Of a stretch of DNA of 16,646 bases, positions 1 through 7,348 are shown piece after piece. Made by a program: the position numbers and the translations under genes. The notes under the pieces are model-generated. The model made no database searches, had not been told where the DNA came from, and worked only from the letters and a program-made list of their open reading frames with translations. The first letter of the stretch is position 1. Each line of letters begins with the position of its first letter. Source of the DNA: Patescibacteria group bacterium (GTDB lineage Bacteria; Patescibacteriota; JACMRA01); the NCBI GenBank assembly GCA_029935375.1, contig JAOZKL010000016.1, positions 1-16,646 on the forward strand, read 5' to 3'.

Positions 1-5
1 TACCC

Positions 6-36
6 TTGACAACTTTAAAAAACTTCGGTTTGTTAT
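6..36 (+). promoter_or_regulatory. putative ftsZ promoter (TTGACA box)
   Basis: A perfect TTGACA lies at 6-11. The best downstream -10-like strings are TGTTAT (31-36) and TATCTT (34-39), giving spacers of 19 and 22 bases, so the -10 assignment is weak. The box is the only strong promoter-like string before ftsZ. Its context CCCTTGACAA recurs exactly at 10484-10493 before the Ig-like gene. A TTGTAG direct repeat (39-44 and 59-64) and a short inverted repeat GTCTA/TAGAC (44-48 and 62-66) lie in the leader; their meaning is unknown. Confidence 0.4.
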
Positions 37-89
37 CTTTGTAGTCTATTTTCCATGATTGTAGACCATCCAAATAGAAAATTATTTTT

Positions 90-1340
90 ATGTCATTACC
101 AAAGAGTCAGAGATCTGAAAGCTCCCGCGATTCATATAGCGGTATTAATTCAACAAAACTAGTTCCAGCAGCAAAGATTAAGGTTATTGGAGTAGGTGGA
201 GGAGGAAACAACGCGGTTCGCCGTATGATTGAGATGGGGCTAGAGGGTGTCGAATTTTGGGCGATGAACACAGACTTGCAAGTCCTTAAGCAGGTTCATG
301 CAGATGGTGTTATACAGTTAGGTCCTAATGTTACACGAGGTCTTGGAGCTGGAATGAGCGCAGAAGTTGGTCGTCAGGCCGCAGAAGAGAGCTCAGCAGA
401 GATAGAAGCTTCTTTGGCTGGTGCTGATATGGTTTTTATAACAGCTGGTATGGGAGGTGGAACAGGTACTGGAGCTGGTCCTGTGATTGCAGAGGTTGCA
501 AAGAGATTGGGTATATTAACAATTGGAGTGGTTACAAAGCCATTTATGTTTGAAGGTCAAAAGCGTAAGCAAGTTGCAGAGGAAGGCGTTGAGAGATTAA
601 AAGCAAATGCAGATGCAGTGATAGTAGTGCCAAATCAGAGGCTTTTGGATATTGTAGATAAGAGAACTAGTGTACACGAAGCTTTTAAAATTTCTGATGA
701 TGTCCTTCGTCAAGCTGTGCAGGGTATCTCTGATTTGATCAATTTCCCTGGTGAGATTAATGTGGATTTTGCAGATGTTCGTGCGATTATGAGCAATGCT
801 GGAACAGCTCTTATGGGAATGGGTAAGGCGAGTGGGACAGGAGAGGGTAGGGCAAAAGAAGCTGCGATGATGGCGATTGATTCTCCATTGTTAGAAATGA
901 ATATTGATGGTGCAAAGGGTGTTCTATTCAATGTTCAAGGTGGTAAAAATCTTTCAATGTTTGAAATTGGAGAAGCTGCATCTATCATCAATGATCATGT
1001 GGATCCTGATGCAAAGATTATTTTTGGTACATCTATTGATCCAAATCTTCAAGATGAGATAAGAATTACTGTTGTTGCGACTGGTTTTACACAGGAGAAG
1101 GATAGTCAAGAAGAGGTTCCTTTTTACAGTAAGGATGGAAAAAGAAATACAGAGATGTATAAAGAGTCATATTCTGCTCCAAAGTTTGAAACTAAAAAAG
1201 TTGAGAAGCGTGAAGATCCACAACGATCAAAATCAAAAGATGATGAATATGGTGATATTCAGAAACCTGCATGGCAAAGAGAGGATGATGATGAGTTAGA
1301 TATTCCTGCGTTTTTACGTAAGAAAATGAACATGGATTAG
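90..1340 (+). CDS. ftsZ: cell division protein FtsZ
   Basis: Tubulin-like GTPase that polymerises into the cytokinetic Z ring at mid-cell on the inner face of the membrane. At 416 aa it is slightly longer than usual. A variable N-terminal tail of about 28 residues precedes the nucleotide-binding fold, which starts [15 protein letters not shown]. The tubulin signature GGGTGTG is at residues 122-128, and the T7 synergy loop NVDFADV, which completes the GTPase site of the next subunit, is at 224-230. After the globular part (to about residue 330) comes a charged linker, then a conserved C-terminal peptide DIPAFLRKK (404-412), the family's docking site for membrane tethers such as FtsA or SepF. 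No tether gene is visible here. The ATG at 90 has no Shine-Dalgarno sequence. The gene appears monocistronic, with its own terminator, and ends in TAG. The protein contains no cysteine. Identification is secure. Confidence 0.98.
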   Translation: MSLPKSQRSESSRDSYSGINSTKLVPAAKIKVIGVGGGGNNAVRRMIEMGLEGVEFWAMNTDLQVLKQVHADGVIQLGPNVTRGLGAGMSAEVGRQAAEESSAEIEASLAGADMVFITAGMGGGTGTGAGPVIAEVAKRLGILTIGVVTKPFMFEGQKRKQVAEEGVERLKANADAVIVVPNQRLLDIVDKRTSVHEAFKISDDVLRQAVQGISDLINFPGEINVDFADVRAIMSNAGTALMGMGKASGTGEGRAKEAAMMAIDSPLLEMNIDGAKGVLFNVQGGKNLSMFEIGEAASIINDHVDPDAKIIFGTSIDPNLQDEIRITVVATGFTQEKDSQEEVPFYSKDGKRNTEMYKESYSAPKFETKKVEKREDPQRSKSKDDEYGDIQKPAWQREDDDELDIPAFLRKKMNMD

Positions 1341-1372
1341 ATAGAGTAGTTTTTTAAATTAAATTATTAATT

Positions 1373-1401
1373 AACAGGGTTTTTTGACCTTGTTTTTTTT
1401 T
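1373..1401 (+). terminator. intrinsic terminator of ftsZ
   Basis: An 8-bp stem AACAGGGT (1373-1380) / ACCTTGTT (1387-1394), with one G-U pair and a 6-base loop, is followed by a T run to 1401. It lies 33 bases after the ftsZ stop codon and serves the plus strand. It is separate from the minus-strand PBP terminator that follows. Confidence 0.8.
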
Positions 1402-1424
1402 GTTCGATTTCCTCTATAGCCTAC

Positions 1425-1449
1425 AAAAAAATAGCAGGCTTCCCTGCTA
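1425..1449 (-). terminator. intrinsic terminator of the PBP gene
   Basis: Read on the minus strand, a perfect 7-bp stem TAGCAGG/CCTGCTA closes a GAAG loop and is followed at once by seven T residues (1431 down to 1425). It starts 7 bases beyond the PBP stop codon. This is a textbook intrinsic terminator, and it ends transcription convergent with ftsZ. Confidence 0.9.
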
Positions 1450-1456
1450 CAATTAT

Positions 1457-4400
1457 TTATTTCCACCAGATTATATTTGATAAATCAAAAAATGAATCAG
1501 GGTCTGGATCGGGATCAGGCCCAAGTGGGTCTGTAAGTTTTATTGTTATACTTTCATTGATGGCAGTGTCTCCACCTCCTATTTGCACAAATACTGGAGT
1601 TGTATCATTTGCGGTATTTAGAGTCGTTGGTATATCGTTACATGTGATGGTTGTTTCTGTATCATATGTACAAATAGACCCCTCTGTATTATCTCCAATG
1701 TACATGCTAATGCCATCGATTGGGAACTGTCTAAGAGCTGGTAGTTGGAATGTGCATGTTGTAGTTTGTCCAATCTCCATCTCTACTTCCTGACAGGTAA
1801 TAGTCGCAGTTTGAGTTTCTTGTTTGCTCATCTCTATTGGATCAAAATCAAAATCAACATTTTCAAAATTCCAGTCGTTTTGCACTCCAAAAATATCAAT
1901 AACAGATATTGTTACATTTTTATTTTCTCCATTTATACCGTATTCGCCAGCGTTGAATGTTAGTATATTACCAGCGAAATTTGCAACTTGCATACCATCA
2001 ATAGTCATTTTTATAGATTCAATTACAAGTACATCTACATTTGGAGTAGCTGTTATAGCTACGCTATTTGCGATTGTAGAGTTTGAAGCCAGTCCTATAA
2101 TTTCTATGTTTGGTATTGTATCTTCTTGTGTTATTGTATCTTCGGAATAATCATCAGGCGCTGGACATGGAGTTAAAGACGCTGGTATTTCTTTTGGCTT
2201 GTCTTCTGTACCGCTTAATGTTTTTACAAACCCTTCAACTGGACTGAGCCATCTTTCGCTCTGAGGGAAGGCGGATGTATAATTAATACAAGCTTGGCTT
2301 TCTGTGTAAGCTTCTGGCAATTGCCCTGTTTTGACTAATTTGTTGTCAATGCGGCTAATAAGTACATTTTGGGGGACTATTTCACCACGAAATCCAAAGG
2401 CATCATCACGAAAGGGGTTGTATCCAGCTTTTACAATTCTAGCTCCCATTTCTTTTAATTTTTGAGATTGTTTTTGTGTTAATAATTCATTGCCACATCT
2501 GCTTCCTCCTTTTGTTCCTTCTGGGCAGAATACTTTTTGTCTGGACATTCCGTTCGTGCTCCAGGTTTTTTTAACTTTATCCTTGTGTAGATATGTCATT
2601 GCGTCGTGCCATATTGGACCAGATGTGTTTGTACCAAATGCACCTGCATAAGAAGCTTTGTTATCTGTGTTACCAGACCACACTGTTACTGTGTAATATG
2701 GTGTATATCCAACTGTCCACATATCTGTAGGCATGTTTTTGTCATTCGTCGCTGTCCCAGTCTTTGATGTTATCGTTCCTTCCCATCCAGGAATAGTCAA
2801 AACACCTTGTCCAAATCCTCGAAGTTGATAATCAGATAATACATTTGTTATTTGCCTTGCAATTATTGGATCTACTCTGTTATTTTCTCTTGGATATTTT
2901 TCTTTCAGCCTTTCTCTAAGTCTTTTGTTTTCCTCTTCTAATAGTTTTTTCTCATCTTCGCTTACATTTGATTTTTGCAATTCTATGCTTATAAATGGAG
3001 TTGCAGTTCTGAGGTCTCCATCTTGTGCTAGCGTATTCATTGCCGTTGCATGTGATAGCATTGTTACATCACAAGCTCCTAGGGCTGTTGATAGGTATGG
3101 ACAGTCTCCATTTGGATATTCTAGGCCTAGGTTTTTTGAAAAGGTTATAACTTCTTGTATGCCTTTTGTTCCATTGTATGTATCTCCAGCTGCCAAGAAT
3201 GTAGTTTTGATAGCAGGAACGTTTAGTGAGTTTTGTAGCCCATATCTCATAGTCATCAGACCTCTTTGGCTCATGTCTACATTGTTTGGTGAGTATCCTC
3301 CACCGAAGTCAGTTTTCCTATCTATTAATACAGTGCTTGGGTGAAATCCTTTGCTAAAAGCAGTTGCATATACATAAGGCTTGAAAGAGCTTCCAGGGGC
3401 TTGTCCTGAAGTGGTTATGTTTACTTGTCCGTCAATCTCTTCATTGTTGTAATCTCTTGATCCTATCATTGCAACTATTTCTCCAGTTGGGCCATCTAGA
3501 ACTACTCCAGCGCTATTATTGGCACCGTGTGCTGGCAAGGCTCTGTCATTTTCCTTCCAAATAACTTCCATTTGATCTTGAATTTTAGGGTCTAAAGTTG
3601 TTACAATCTTATATCCTTTTGTGTAAAGATCTTTTTCTGAAATTAGATCATTCTTTTTTATCTCAGCTCTAACATAATCTTCCCAGTGTGGGTACTTTCT
3701 ATTTGTATTTCTAGCTATAAAAGTAACCTCTTCTTTTTTTAACGCCTCTAACTCTTCTTCAGTTTTGATAAAAATACCATCTCCTTTTATATCATATTTT
3801 GCTAGGTTATTTAGACAAGTATCTTTTCTATCATTAAGCTTTTCCCAGTTTCCATATTCTAGTGATTCAATTTTGTTTCTTGCATACACTCCGTTATAAA
3901 ATACAGTTGGCTGTTGTGGCATGGCCGCTAAATAACAAGATTCTACCACTGTAACATCATTTATTCTTTTACCAAAATAGCTTTGTGCTGCAACTTCTAC
4001 ACCGTAAATATTCTTACCAAATGAAACCCAATTTAAATACTTTTCTAGTATTTGATCATTTGTTCTCTCATCTAGCATTTTTTTGGCAGTAAATAGCTCT
4101 CTCATTTTTCTATCTAAGCTACTACTACTGTCTCCAGTAACGTTTTTTACAAGTTGTTGGGTTATTCCACTGGCTCCACGGCATTCGCCTCCAGCTGATA
4201 GGGCGCATTTTGCTATCGCACCAATTAAGTTTCTCCAAGGTAGTTCTTCATTGTAAAAGTTATTTTGTTCTAGTGCAACCATAGCAAGTTGCATATGTTC
4301 TGGGATTTGATCCAAATTGGCGTATTTCCTGTTTTCTTCACCAAACATTCTAAACAGTTCTGTCTCACCATCTCGTGCGTAGACTATGCTACTTTCGCTT

Positions 4401-4867
4401 GGTTCCATAATCAATTCATCAATACTTGGTGCATTGTTCTTGTATCCCAATATCCACGCAGCTCCAATACTTAGTAGTAATAGAGACAACACTCCTACAA
4501 CTATTAATCCTACAAAAATTTTGTGTCCTTTTTTCTTCCACCTTCCCCCAACTTTTTTTCTTAGTTCGTGGATGCTTTTACCATCTCTTTGTGTTATTTT
4601 TTCATCATTTTTATCAATGATGGAGTTTTCCAGTCCTGAGCTTATCTTTGATTTTAATTTTACAACCTTCGCAGATTTCGCAATAATCAAGCCATCTTGG
4701 TCTAGTATATCATTTAACTCCTCTTCTGATACTTCGCTTGGAAGTGCAAAAGGGTTTTTATCTTCAATGTGATCATCTTTGATGCTATCAATCTTCTCCA
4801 CCTTCTCCTTTTTTGGTTCTTTATTAATCAAGTCGTTTTCTTCTTCCTTTTTTTTGGTAGTTGTCAT
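1457..4867 (-). CDS. class A penicillin-binding protein (PBP1A-like, GT51 plus transpeptidase)
   Basis: Bifunctional peptidoglycan synthase, membrane-anchored and facing outward: it polymerises glycan strands from lipid II and cross-links stem peptides. The 1136 residues comprise a charged, Lys/Glu-rich cytoplasmic N-terminus (1-115), one membrane helix (about 116-141), a GT51 domain and a transpeptidase domain. GT51 landmarks are the catalytic Glu200 in LEQNNFY, GASGITQQ (231-238), RKMRE (about 253-257) and ILEKYLN. Transpeptidase motifs are SSFK (Ser493 nucleophile, Lys496), SLN (547-549) and KTGT (702-705). The usual GT51 E-D pair is E-Q here. From about residue 780 an unusual extension holds Ig-like beta-rich segments and ends in a Pro-Asp repeat plus a short hydrophobic tail. 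All 14 cysteines are predicted extracellular. The start lacks a Shine-Dalgarno sequence; stop TAA. A promoter lies in the 49-base gap from the preceding minus-strand gene. Secure at family level; the extension's role is unknown. Confidence 0.95.
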   Translation of the reverse strand: MTTTKKKEEENDLINKEPKKEKVEKIDSIKDDHIEDKNPFALPSEVSEEELNDILDQDGLIIAKSAKVVKLKSKISSGLENSIIDKNDEKITQRDGKSIHELRKKVGGRWKKKGHKIFVGLIVVGVLSLLLLSIGAAWILGYKNNAPSIDELIMEPSESSIVYARDGETELFRMFGEENRKYANLDQIPEHMQLAMVALEQNNFYNEELPWRNLIGAIAKCALSAGGECRGASGITQQLVKNVTGDSSSSLDRKMRELFTAKKMLDERTNDQILEKYLNWVSFGKNIYGVEVAAQSYFGKRINDVTVVESCYLAAMPQQPTVFYNGVYARNKIESLEYGNWEKLNDRKDTCLNNLAKYDIKGDGIFIKTEEELEALKKEEVTFIARNTNRKYPHWEDYVRAEIKKNDLISEKDLYTKGYKIVTTLDPKIQDQMEVIWKENDRALPAHGANNSAGVVLDGPTGEIVAMIGSRDYNNEEIDGQVNITTSGQAPGSSFKPYVYATAFSKGFHPSTVLIDRKTDFGGGYSPNNVDMSQRGLMTMRYGLQNSLNVPAIKTTFLAAGDTYNGTKGIQEVITFSKNLGLEYPNGDCPYLSTALGACDVTMLSHATAMNTLAQDGDLRTATPFISIELQKSNVSEDEKKLLEEENKRLRERLKEKYPRENNRVDPIIARQITNVLSDYQLRGFGQGVLTIPGWEGTITSKTGTATNDKNMPTDMWTVGYTPYYTVTVWSGNTDNKASYAGAFGTNTSGPIWHDAMTYLHKDKVKKTWSTNGMSRQKVFCPEGTKGGSRCGNELLTQKQSQKLKEMGARIVKAGYNPFRDDAFGFRGEIVPQNVLISRIDNKLVKTGQLPEAYTESQACINYTSAFPQSERWLSPVEGFVKTLSGTEDKPKEIPASLTPCPAPDDYSEDTITQEDTIPNIEIIGLASNSTIANSVAITATPNVDVLVIESIKMTIDGMQVANFAGNILTFNAGEYGINGENKNVTISVIDIFGVQNDWNFENVDFDFDPIEMSKQETQTATITCQEVEMEIGQTTTCTFQLPALRQFPIDGISMYIGDNTEGSICTYDTETTITCNDIPTTLNTANDTTPVFVQIGGGDTAINESITIKLTDPLGPDPDPDPDSFFDLSNIIWWK

Positions 4868-4880
4868 AAACTGCTTTATA

Positions 4881-4920
4881 AATATAAAAAGAATTAAAGA
4901 TACTTTGCCAGTTCCGTCAA
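4881..4920 (-). promoter_or_regulatory. putative promoter of the PBP gene
   Basis: On the minus strand TTGACG (4920-4915) overlaps the TGA stop of the preceding gene. Two -10 candidates follow: TTTAAT (4898-4893) at a normal 16-base spacing, and TATATT (4886-4881) at 28 bases, within TTTTTATA as before leuS and the Ig-like gene. The first would give a leader of about 19 bases, the second about 7. The normal-spacing pair is a good sigma-70-type match, so this promoter is better supported than the others of its type. Confidence 0.55.
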
Positions 4921-5765
4921 GTAGATGATATTTCTTCCTTCTCTTCTTTTGTTAATATATGTTTTATATCTTCGTTTTCGAGAAAGTTTTTATTATAGAT
5001 AATGATTTTAATTTGATCTTTTATACTCCTATTATCAACGAAAGTTTTTACCCTCTCGTTATTATTTTTACTTAAACTACTATATAGTATAATGTTGATT
5101 ATACCTATTAGATGTTTTATATAATTATACACATCAACCTTGTCTGTATCTTGATTCAGTTGTTTAGAAAATCTTATGTAACTGTTTTCTATTTTAGTCC
5201 ATTTTCTGGTTATATTTAAAGCTTCCTTTTCTGTTAATAGTTTTCCTCCAAGAAGGTGTTTTATCTTCGATACAGACTCTATTGTTTGGTTTATTGGATT
5301 TATTTCAAATCTAGTTTTATAAAATGTTTTTAGATCCGACAGGATATTTACAATTGTTATAGATTTGTTATTTGTGTATCGTATAATAGGTTCTGATATA
5401 TTGTGTTTTTGACTTTCTGGTTTACTAACAACCTCTTTTTCTTTGTAATCACCTCCAGTTTTTAATAAATCTTTTAATTTATTTATTCTTATATCTAGGC
5501 TATCTACAGTTTTGTTCAATATATTATATGCAGATTTTATTGTTTCTTCTTTTTTTGTTTCTATTGTGTGTTTTTTGGACTCGTTGAATATATTAGACAA
5601 CTGTACATAACAAGATGTTAAATTTTTGATATATTTTAATCTTTCCCAGTCTTTTGGGTTGTTATTAGTGTTTTGATTTTCTACAAATATAGATATTTTA
5701 TCTTCGTGGAGTAGGTGACTGATTGCATAGAAATGTTTTTTTATATCTCTTCTTTGCTTTTTCAT
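4917..5765 (-). CDS. hypothetical protein, unrecognised (282 aa)
   Basis: I do not recognise this protein. It is rich in Lys, Asn, Ile and Glu, has no cleavable signal peptide or convincing membrane helix, and looks largely alpha-helical. A Lys-rich segment around residues 70-125 divides an N-terminal helical part from a C-terminal one. One hydrophobic stretch (IGIINIILYSS, near residue 220) is probably a buried helix. It lies between the rpsO terminator and the PBP promoter, 49 bases before the PBP start, in the same direction. Its coding sequence is visibly more AT-rich than its neighbours'. It is the only gene here ending in TGA; reading through that codon would stay open for about 30 more codons, overlapping the PBP start. 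No convincing promoter or Shine-Dalgarno sequence is seen upstream. The long single frame supports a real gene; the function is unknown and cytoplasmic location is an inference. Confidence 0.75.
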   Translation of the reverse strand: MKKQRRDIKKHFYAISHLLHEDKISIFVENQNTNNNPKDWERLKYIKNLTSCYVQLSNIFNESKKHTIETKKEETIKSAYNILNKTVDSLDIRINKLKDLLKTGGDYKEKEVVSKPESQKHNISEPIIRYTNNKSITIVNILSDLKTFYKTRFEINPINQTIESVSKIKHLLGGKLLTEKEALNITRKWTKIENSYIRFSKQLNQDTDKVDVYNYIKHLIGIINIILYSSLSKNNNERVKTFVDNRSIKDQIKIIIYNKNFLENEDIKHILTKEEKEEISST

Positions 5766-5791
5766 ATATCAAGGTGTTTTTTTAATTTACT

Positions 5792-5814
5792 AAAAAAGAA
5801 GGGTCTCCCCTCCT
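5792..5814 (-). terminator. intrinsic terminator after rpsO
   Basis: On the minus strand, stem AGGAGGG/CCCTTCT (7 bp, one G-U pair) closes a GNRA-type GAGA tetraloop and is followed by five T residues, then A. It lies 36 bases past the rpsO stop and 26 bases before the hypothetical gene, so it separates the lytic-enzyme/rpsO unit from the downstream genes. Confidence 0.85.
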
Positions 5815-5850
5815 ATTCTTTCAACACAGCTTTTAATCCTTATTTACAGT

Positions 5851-6138
5851 TTATACCATTCTTAGCTTGTTTGCTTGAACAGTTTTTTTGTATCTTGTAG
5901 AATCTTCTGTTGCTAAGTATCTTAACAATGCTTTTCGTTTTCCAACTTTTCTAAGTAGTCCACGACGAGATGAAAAATCTTTAGGATTGTTTTTAAGATG
6001 TTTTGTCAAATGTGTAACTTCTTCTGTTAAAAGTGCTACTTGAGCTTCTGGAGATCCAGTATCAGTATCATGAATTTGACGCTTTGCAATAGCTTTGCTT
6101 GTCCTAGTTTTTTTAACTTCTTTATTCTTGGTTGCCAT
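5851..6138 (-). CDS. rpsO: 30S ribosomal protein S15
   Basis: Small-subunit protein that binds 16S rRNA early in platform assembly and forms an intersubunit bridge. At 95 aa it is a few residues longer than the usual 88-89 because of a basic N-terminal extension (MATKNKEVKKTRTSKAIAKR). The family core follows: HDTDTGSPEAQVALLTEEV, then HLKNNPKDFSSRRGLL and a basic helix ending in RYLA. The usual C-terminal KLGLR-type end is KLRMV here. It starts 13 bases after the stop of the upstream secreted lytic enzyme, with no promoter between them, so the two are probably cotranscribed. That is an unusual partner, since rpsO often neighbours pnp or truB. A strong GNRA-loop terminator follows. Stop TAA; no Shine-Dalgarno sequence. 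Confidence 0.97.
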   Translation of the reverse strand: MATKNKEVKKTRTSKAIAKRQIHDTDTGSPEAQVALLTEEVTHLTKHLKNNPKDFSSRRGLLRKVGKRKALLRYLATEDSTRYKKTVQANKLRMV

Positions 6139-6151
6139 AACAAGTTATTTT

Positions 6152-7237
6152 CTAATAGATTTTTTCAATTTCGTCAATAGTTATTTTTCCGCGGTTATGC
6201 TCGAATCCTTTATAATCTTCTAGTTCAATTTTTTCAATACCAGGGTTTGTGTTTTCAGTTGGAGTGTTAATCTCTATGTTTGTTGTAATATCTAGTTCTA
6301 TAGAGCTTACTGGAGAACCTAGGGCAACTTGAGCTGGATACAAAACTTCCATTAAACCATACAAATCCCACATAACCCTATAAGTAGTGCTAGAAATATG
6401 AGGTGTGTATATGTAATTGGCACATGTCCAACCGTTATTTAGCGTTATGGCTTGCCCATCTATTATAACAGTTTCACCAGTTGCAAACGCTCCCCCGCTG
6501 AGATATGTTGTATATGGACCTCCAATATTACAAGCTCTTTCACGGAAACGAAACATATTGCTAGCAAAATAGACTTGCCTAAAGAATCCTTTATAATAAG
6601 CCCACATTGGGTTTTCATCATAGCAAGATTTGCCGTGATCGCTTGTCTCGAAACAGTAATAACCAGTTGCCCTGTCCATTCTAAAATCTATATCTTGGCA
6701 GTTATTTATCTCACTTCTTTCCCTGTTTGCACATCTACCATAGATAAGTCCAGATTCTTTTTGTATCAAAGCTAGTAAAAAAAGCGGATTAATATTGTCT
6801 TCTAGGCATATATCTTGATATCTTCCACCAATAATTCCACATCCCATCCCCATGTCGGTTCTAGATAGCTTCCAAATAAGTTCTGCTGTTCCCATTTGAG
6901 TGGTTGTGTGTGCATAAGGTATTAAACCTGGTTTTTGTGCATAAAAAACTTCATCATCATTCCAATCTTCTTTAAAACTTACATCTATAATTTCAGTTGC
7001 TAATATACTATCATCGTATTCTAGGATTGCTTGAATTTGAGCAATAGCTTCCTGATCTGTTTGCCCAACTGACCAAAAACTTGGTAAATTATAAAAGTCC
7101 TCATCAGTTATAATCTCCTCTCTATCAAAAGTTAATGGGAGTGAATATGTACTAATGCTTGTTGTTAATAGCGCTGTTATGCTAATAATCATTACAATAA
7201 AACTATTTTGAATTACTCTGAATACTTGTTTTTTCAT
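6152..7237 (-). CDS. secreted lysozyme-like / lytic transglycosylase-like protein
   Basis: Probably an exported peptidoglycan hydrolase. Residues 1-32 form a signal peptide (MKKQ, a hydrophobic core, then a likely cleavage site near STYS). The middle carries an SLT/lysozyme-like active-site segment, INPLFLLALIQKESG, in which Glu161 is the likely catalytic acid; this matches the family pattern of a helix ending in Q-x-E-S-G. Further on, CANYIYTPHIS (272-282) resembles the late YTPH segment of such domains. Eight cysteines (133, 144, 169, 180, 195, 205, 236, 272) all lie within the domain, an even number that fits disulfides outside the cell. A C-terminal acidic tail of about 60 residues has no recognised domain. 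It is divergently transcribed from map and is followed 13 bases later by rpsO. Stop TAG. The fold call is by motif only; the substrate is inferred. Confidence 0.75.
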   Translation of the reverse strand: MKKQVFRVIQNSFIVMIISITALLTTSISTYSLPLTFDREEIITDEDFYNLPSFWSVGQTDQEAIAQIQAILEYDDSILATEIIDVSFKEDWNDDEVFYAQKPGLIPYAHTTTQMGTAELIWKLSRTDMGMGCGIIGGRYQDICLEDNINPLFLLALIQKESGLIYGRCANRERSEINNCQDIDFRMDRATGYYCFETSDHGKSCYDENPMWAYYKGFFRQVYFASNMFRFRERACNIGGPYTTYLSGGAFATGETVIIDGQAITLNNGWTCANYIYTPHISSTTYRVMWDLYGLMEVLYPAQVALGSPVSSIELDITTNIEINTPTENTNPGIEKIELEDYKGFEHNRGKITIDEIEKIY

Positions 7238-7247
7238 AGTATACTAT

Positions 7248-7288
7248 ATTATATATGTGACCATGAAGAATTATTTGCACTTTGTCAA
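7248..7288 (-). promoter_or_regulatory. putative promoter of the lytic-enzyme gene
   Basis: On the minus strand TTGACA (7288-7283) and a perfect TATAAT (7253-7248) are separated by 29 bases, about one helical turn more than a standard promoter. No acceptable -35 occurs 17 bases before the TATAAT. The start codon lies 10 bases beyond TATAAT, so the mRNA would be nearly leaderless. A 12-bp palindrome ATAGTATACTAT (7236-7247) covers the expected transcription start and the first bases of the start codon. Confidence 0.45.
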
Positions 7289-7316
7289 ATTTTTTATTTC
7301 AAATATCATTGACAAA
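7281..7316. repeat. inverted repeat TTTGTCAA / TTGACAAA in divergent region
   Basis: A perfect 8-bp inverted repeat (7281-7288 and 7309-7316) with a 20-base spacer sits midway between two divergent genes. Each arm holds an outward-facing TTGACA. It may simply be two promoter boxes back to back, or a shared operator. Confidence 0.5.
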
Positions 7317-7331
7317 ATGTATTTTTATACT
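7309..7331 (+). promoter_or_regulatory. putative map operon promoter
   Basis: TATACT (7326-7331), within TTTTTATACT, is a good -10 and would give a leader of about 11 bases before the ATG at 7349. TTGACA (7309-7314) is only 11 bases upstream of it, too close for a normal -35, so which upstream box is used is unclear. A second TATAAT (7341-7346) ends two bases before the ATG and cannot start this message with the start codon intact. Confidence 0.4.
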
Positions 7332-7348
7332 TACAAATTATATAATAT

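Noticed and set aside
44..66. Inverted repeat GTCTA/TAGAC in the ftsZ leader as an operator or terminator
   Set aside because: Only 5 bp with a 13-base loop and no T-run; expected by chance in AT-rich DNA.
55..162. 36-codon ORF starting at an ATG 35 bases before ftsZ and overlapping its start
   Set aside because: Out of frame with ftsZ, no translation signal, no recognisable product.
2925..3344. 139-codon plus-strand open frame inside the PBP gene, and similar frames at 4386-4772 and 1824-2150
   Set aside because: All are antisense to a long conserved coding sequence, have no family resemblance, and show Ser/Cys/Phe-rich composition typical of shadow frames.
7341..7346. TATAAT two bases before the map start codon as its -10
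   Set aside because: Transcription would start inside the coding region and remove the family-supported start codon.
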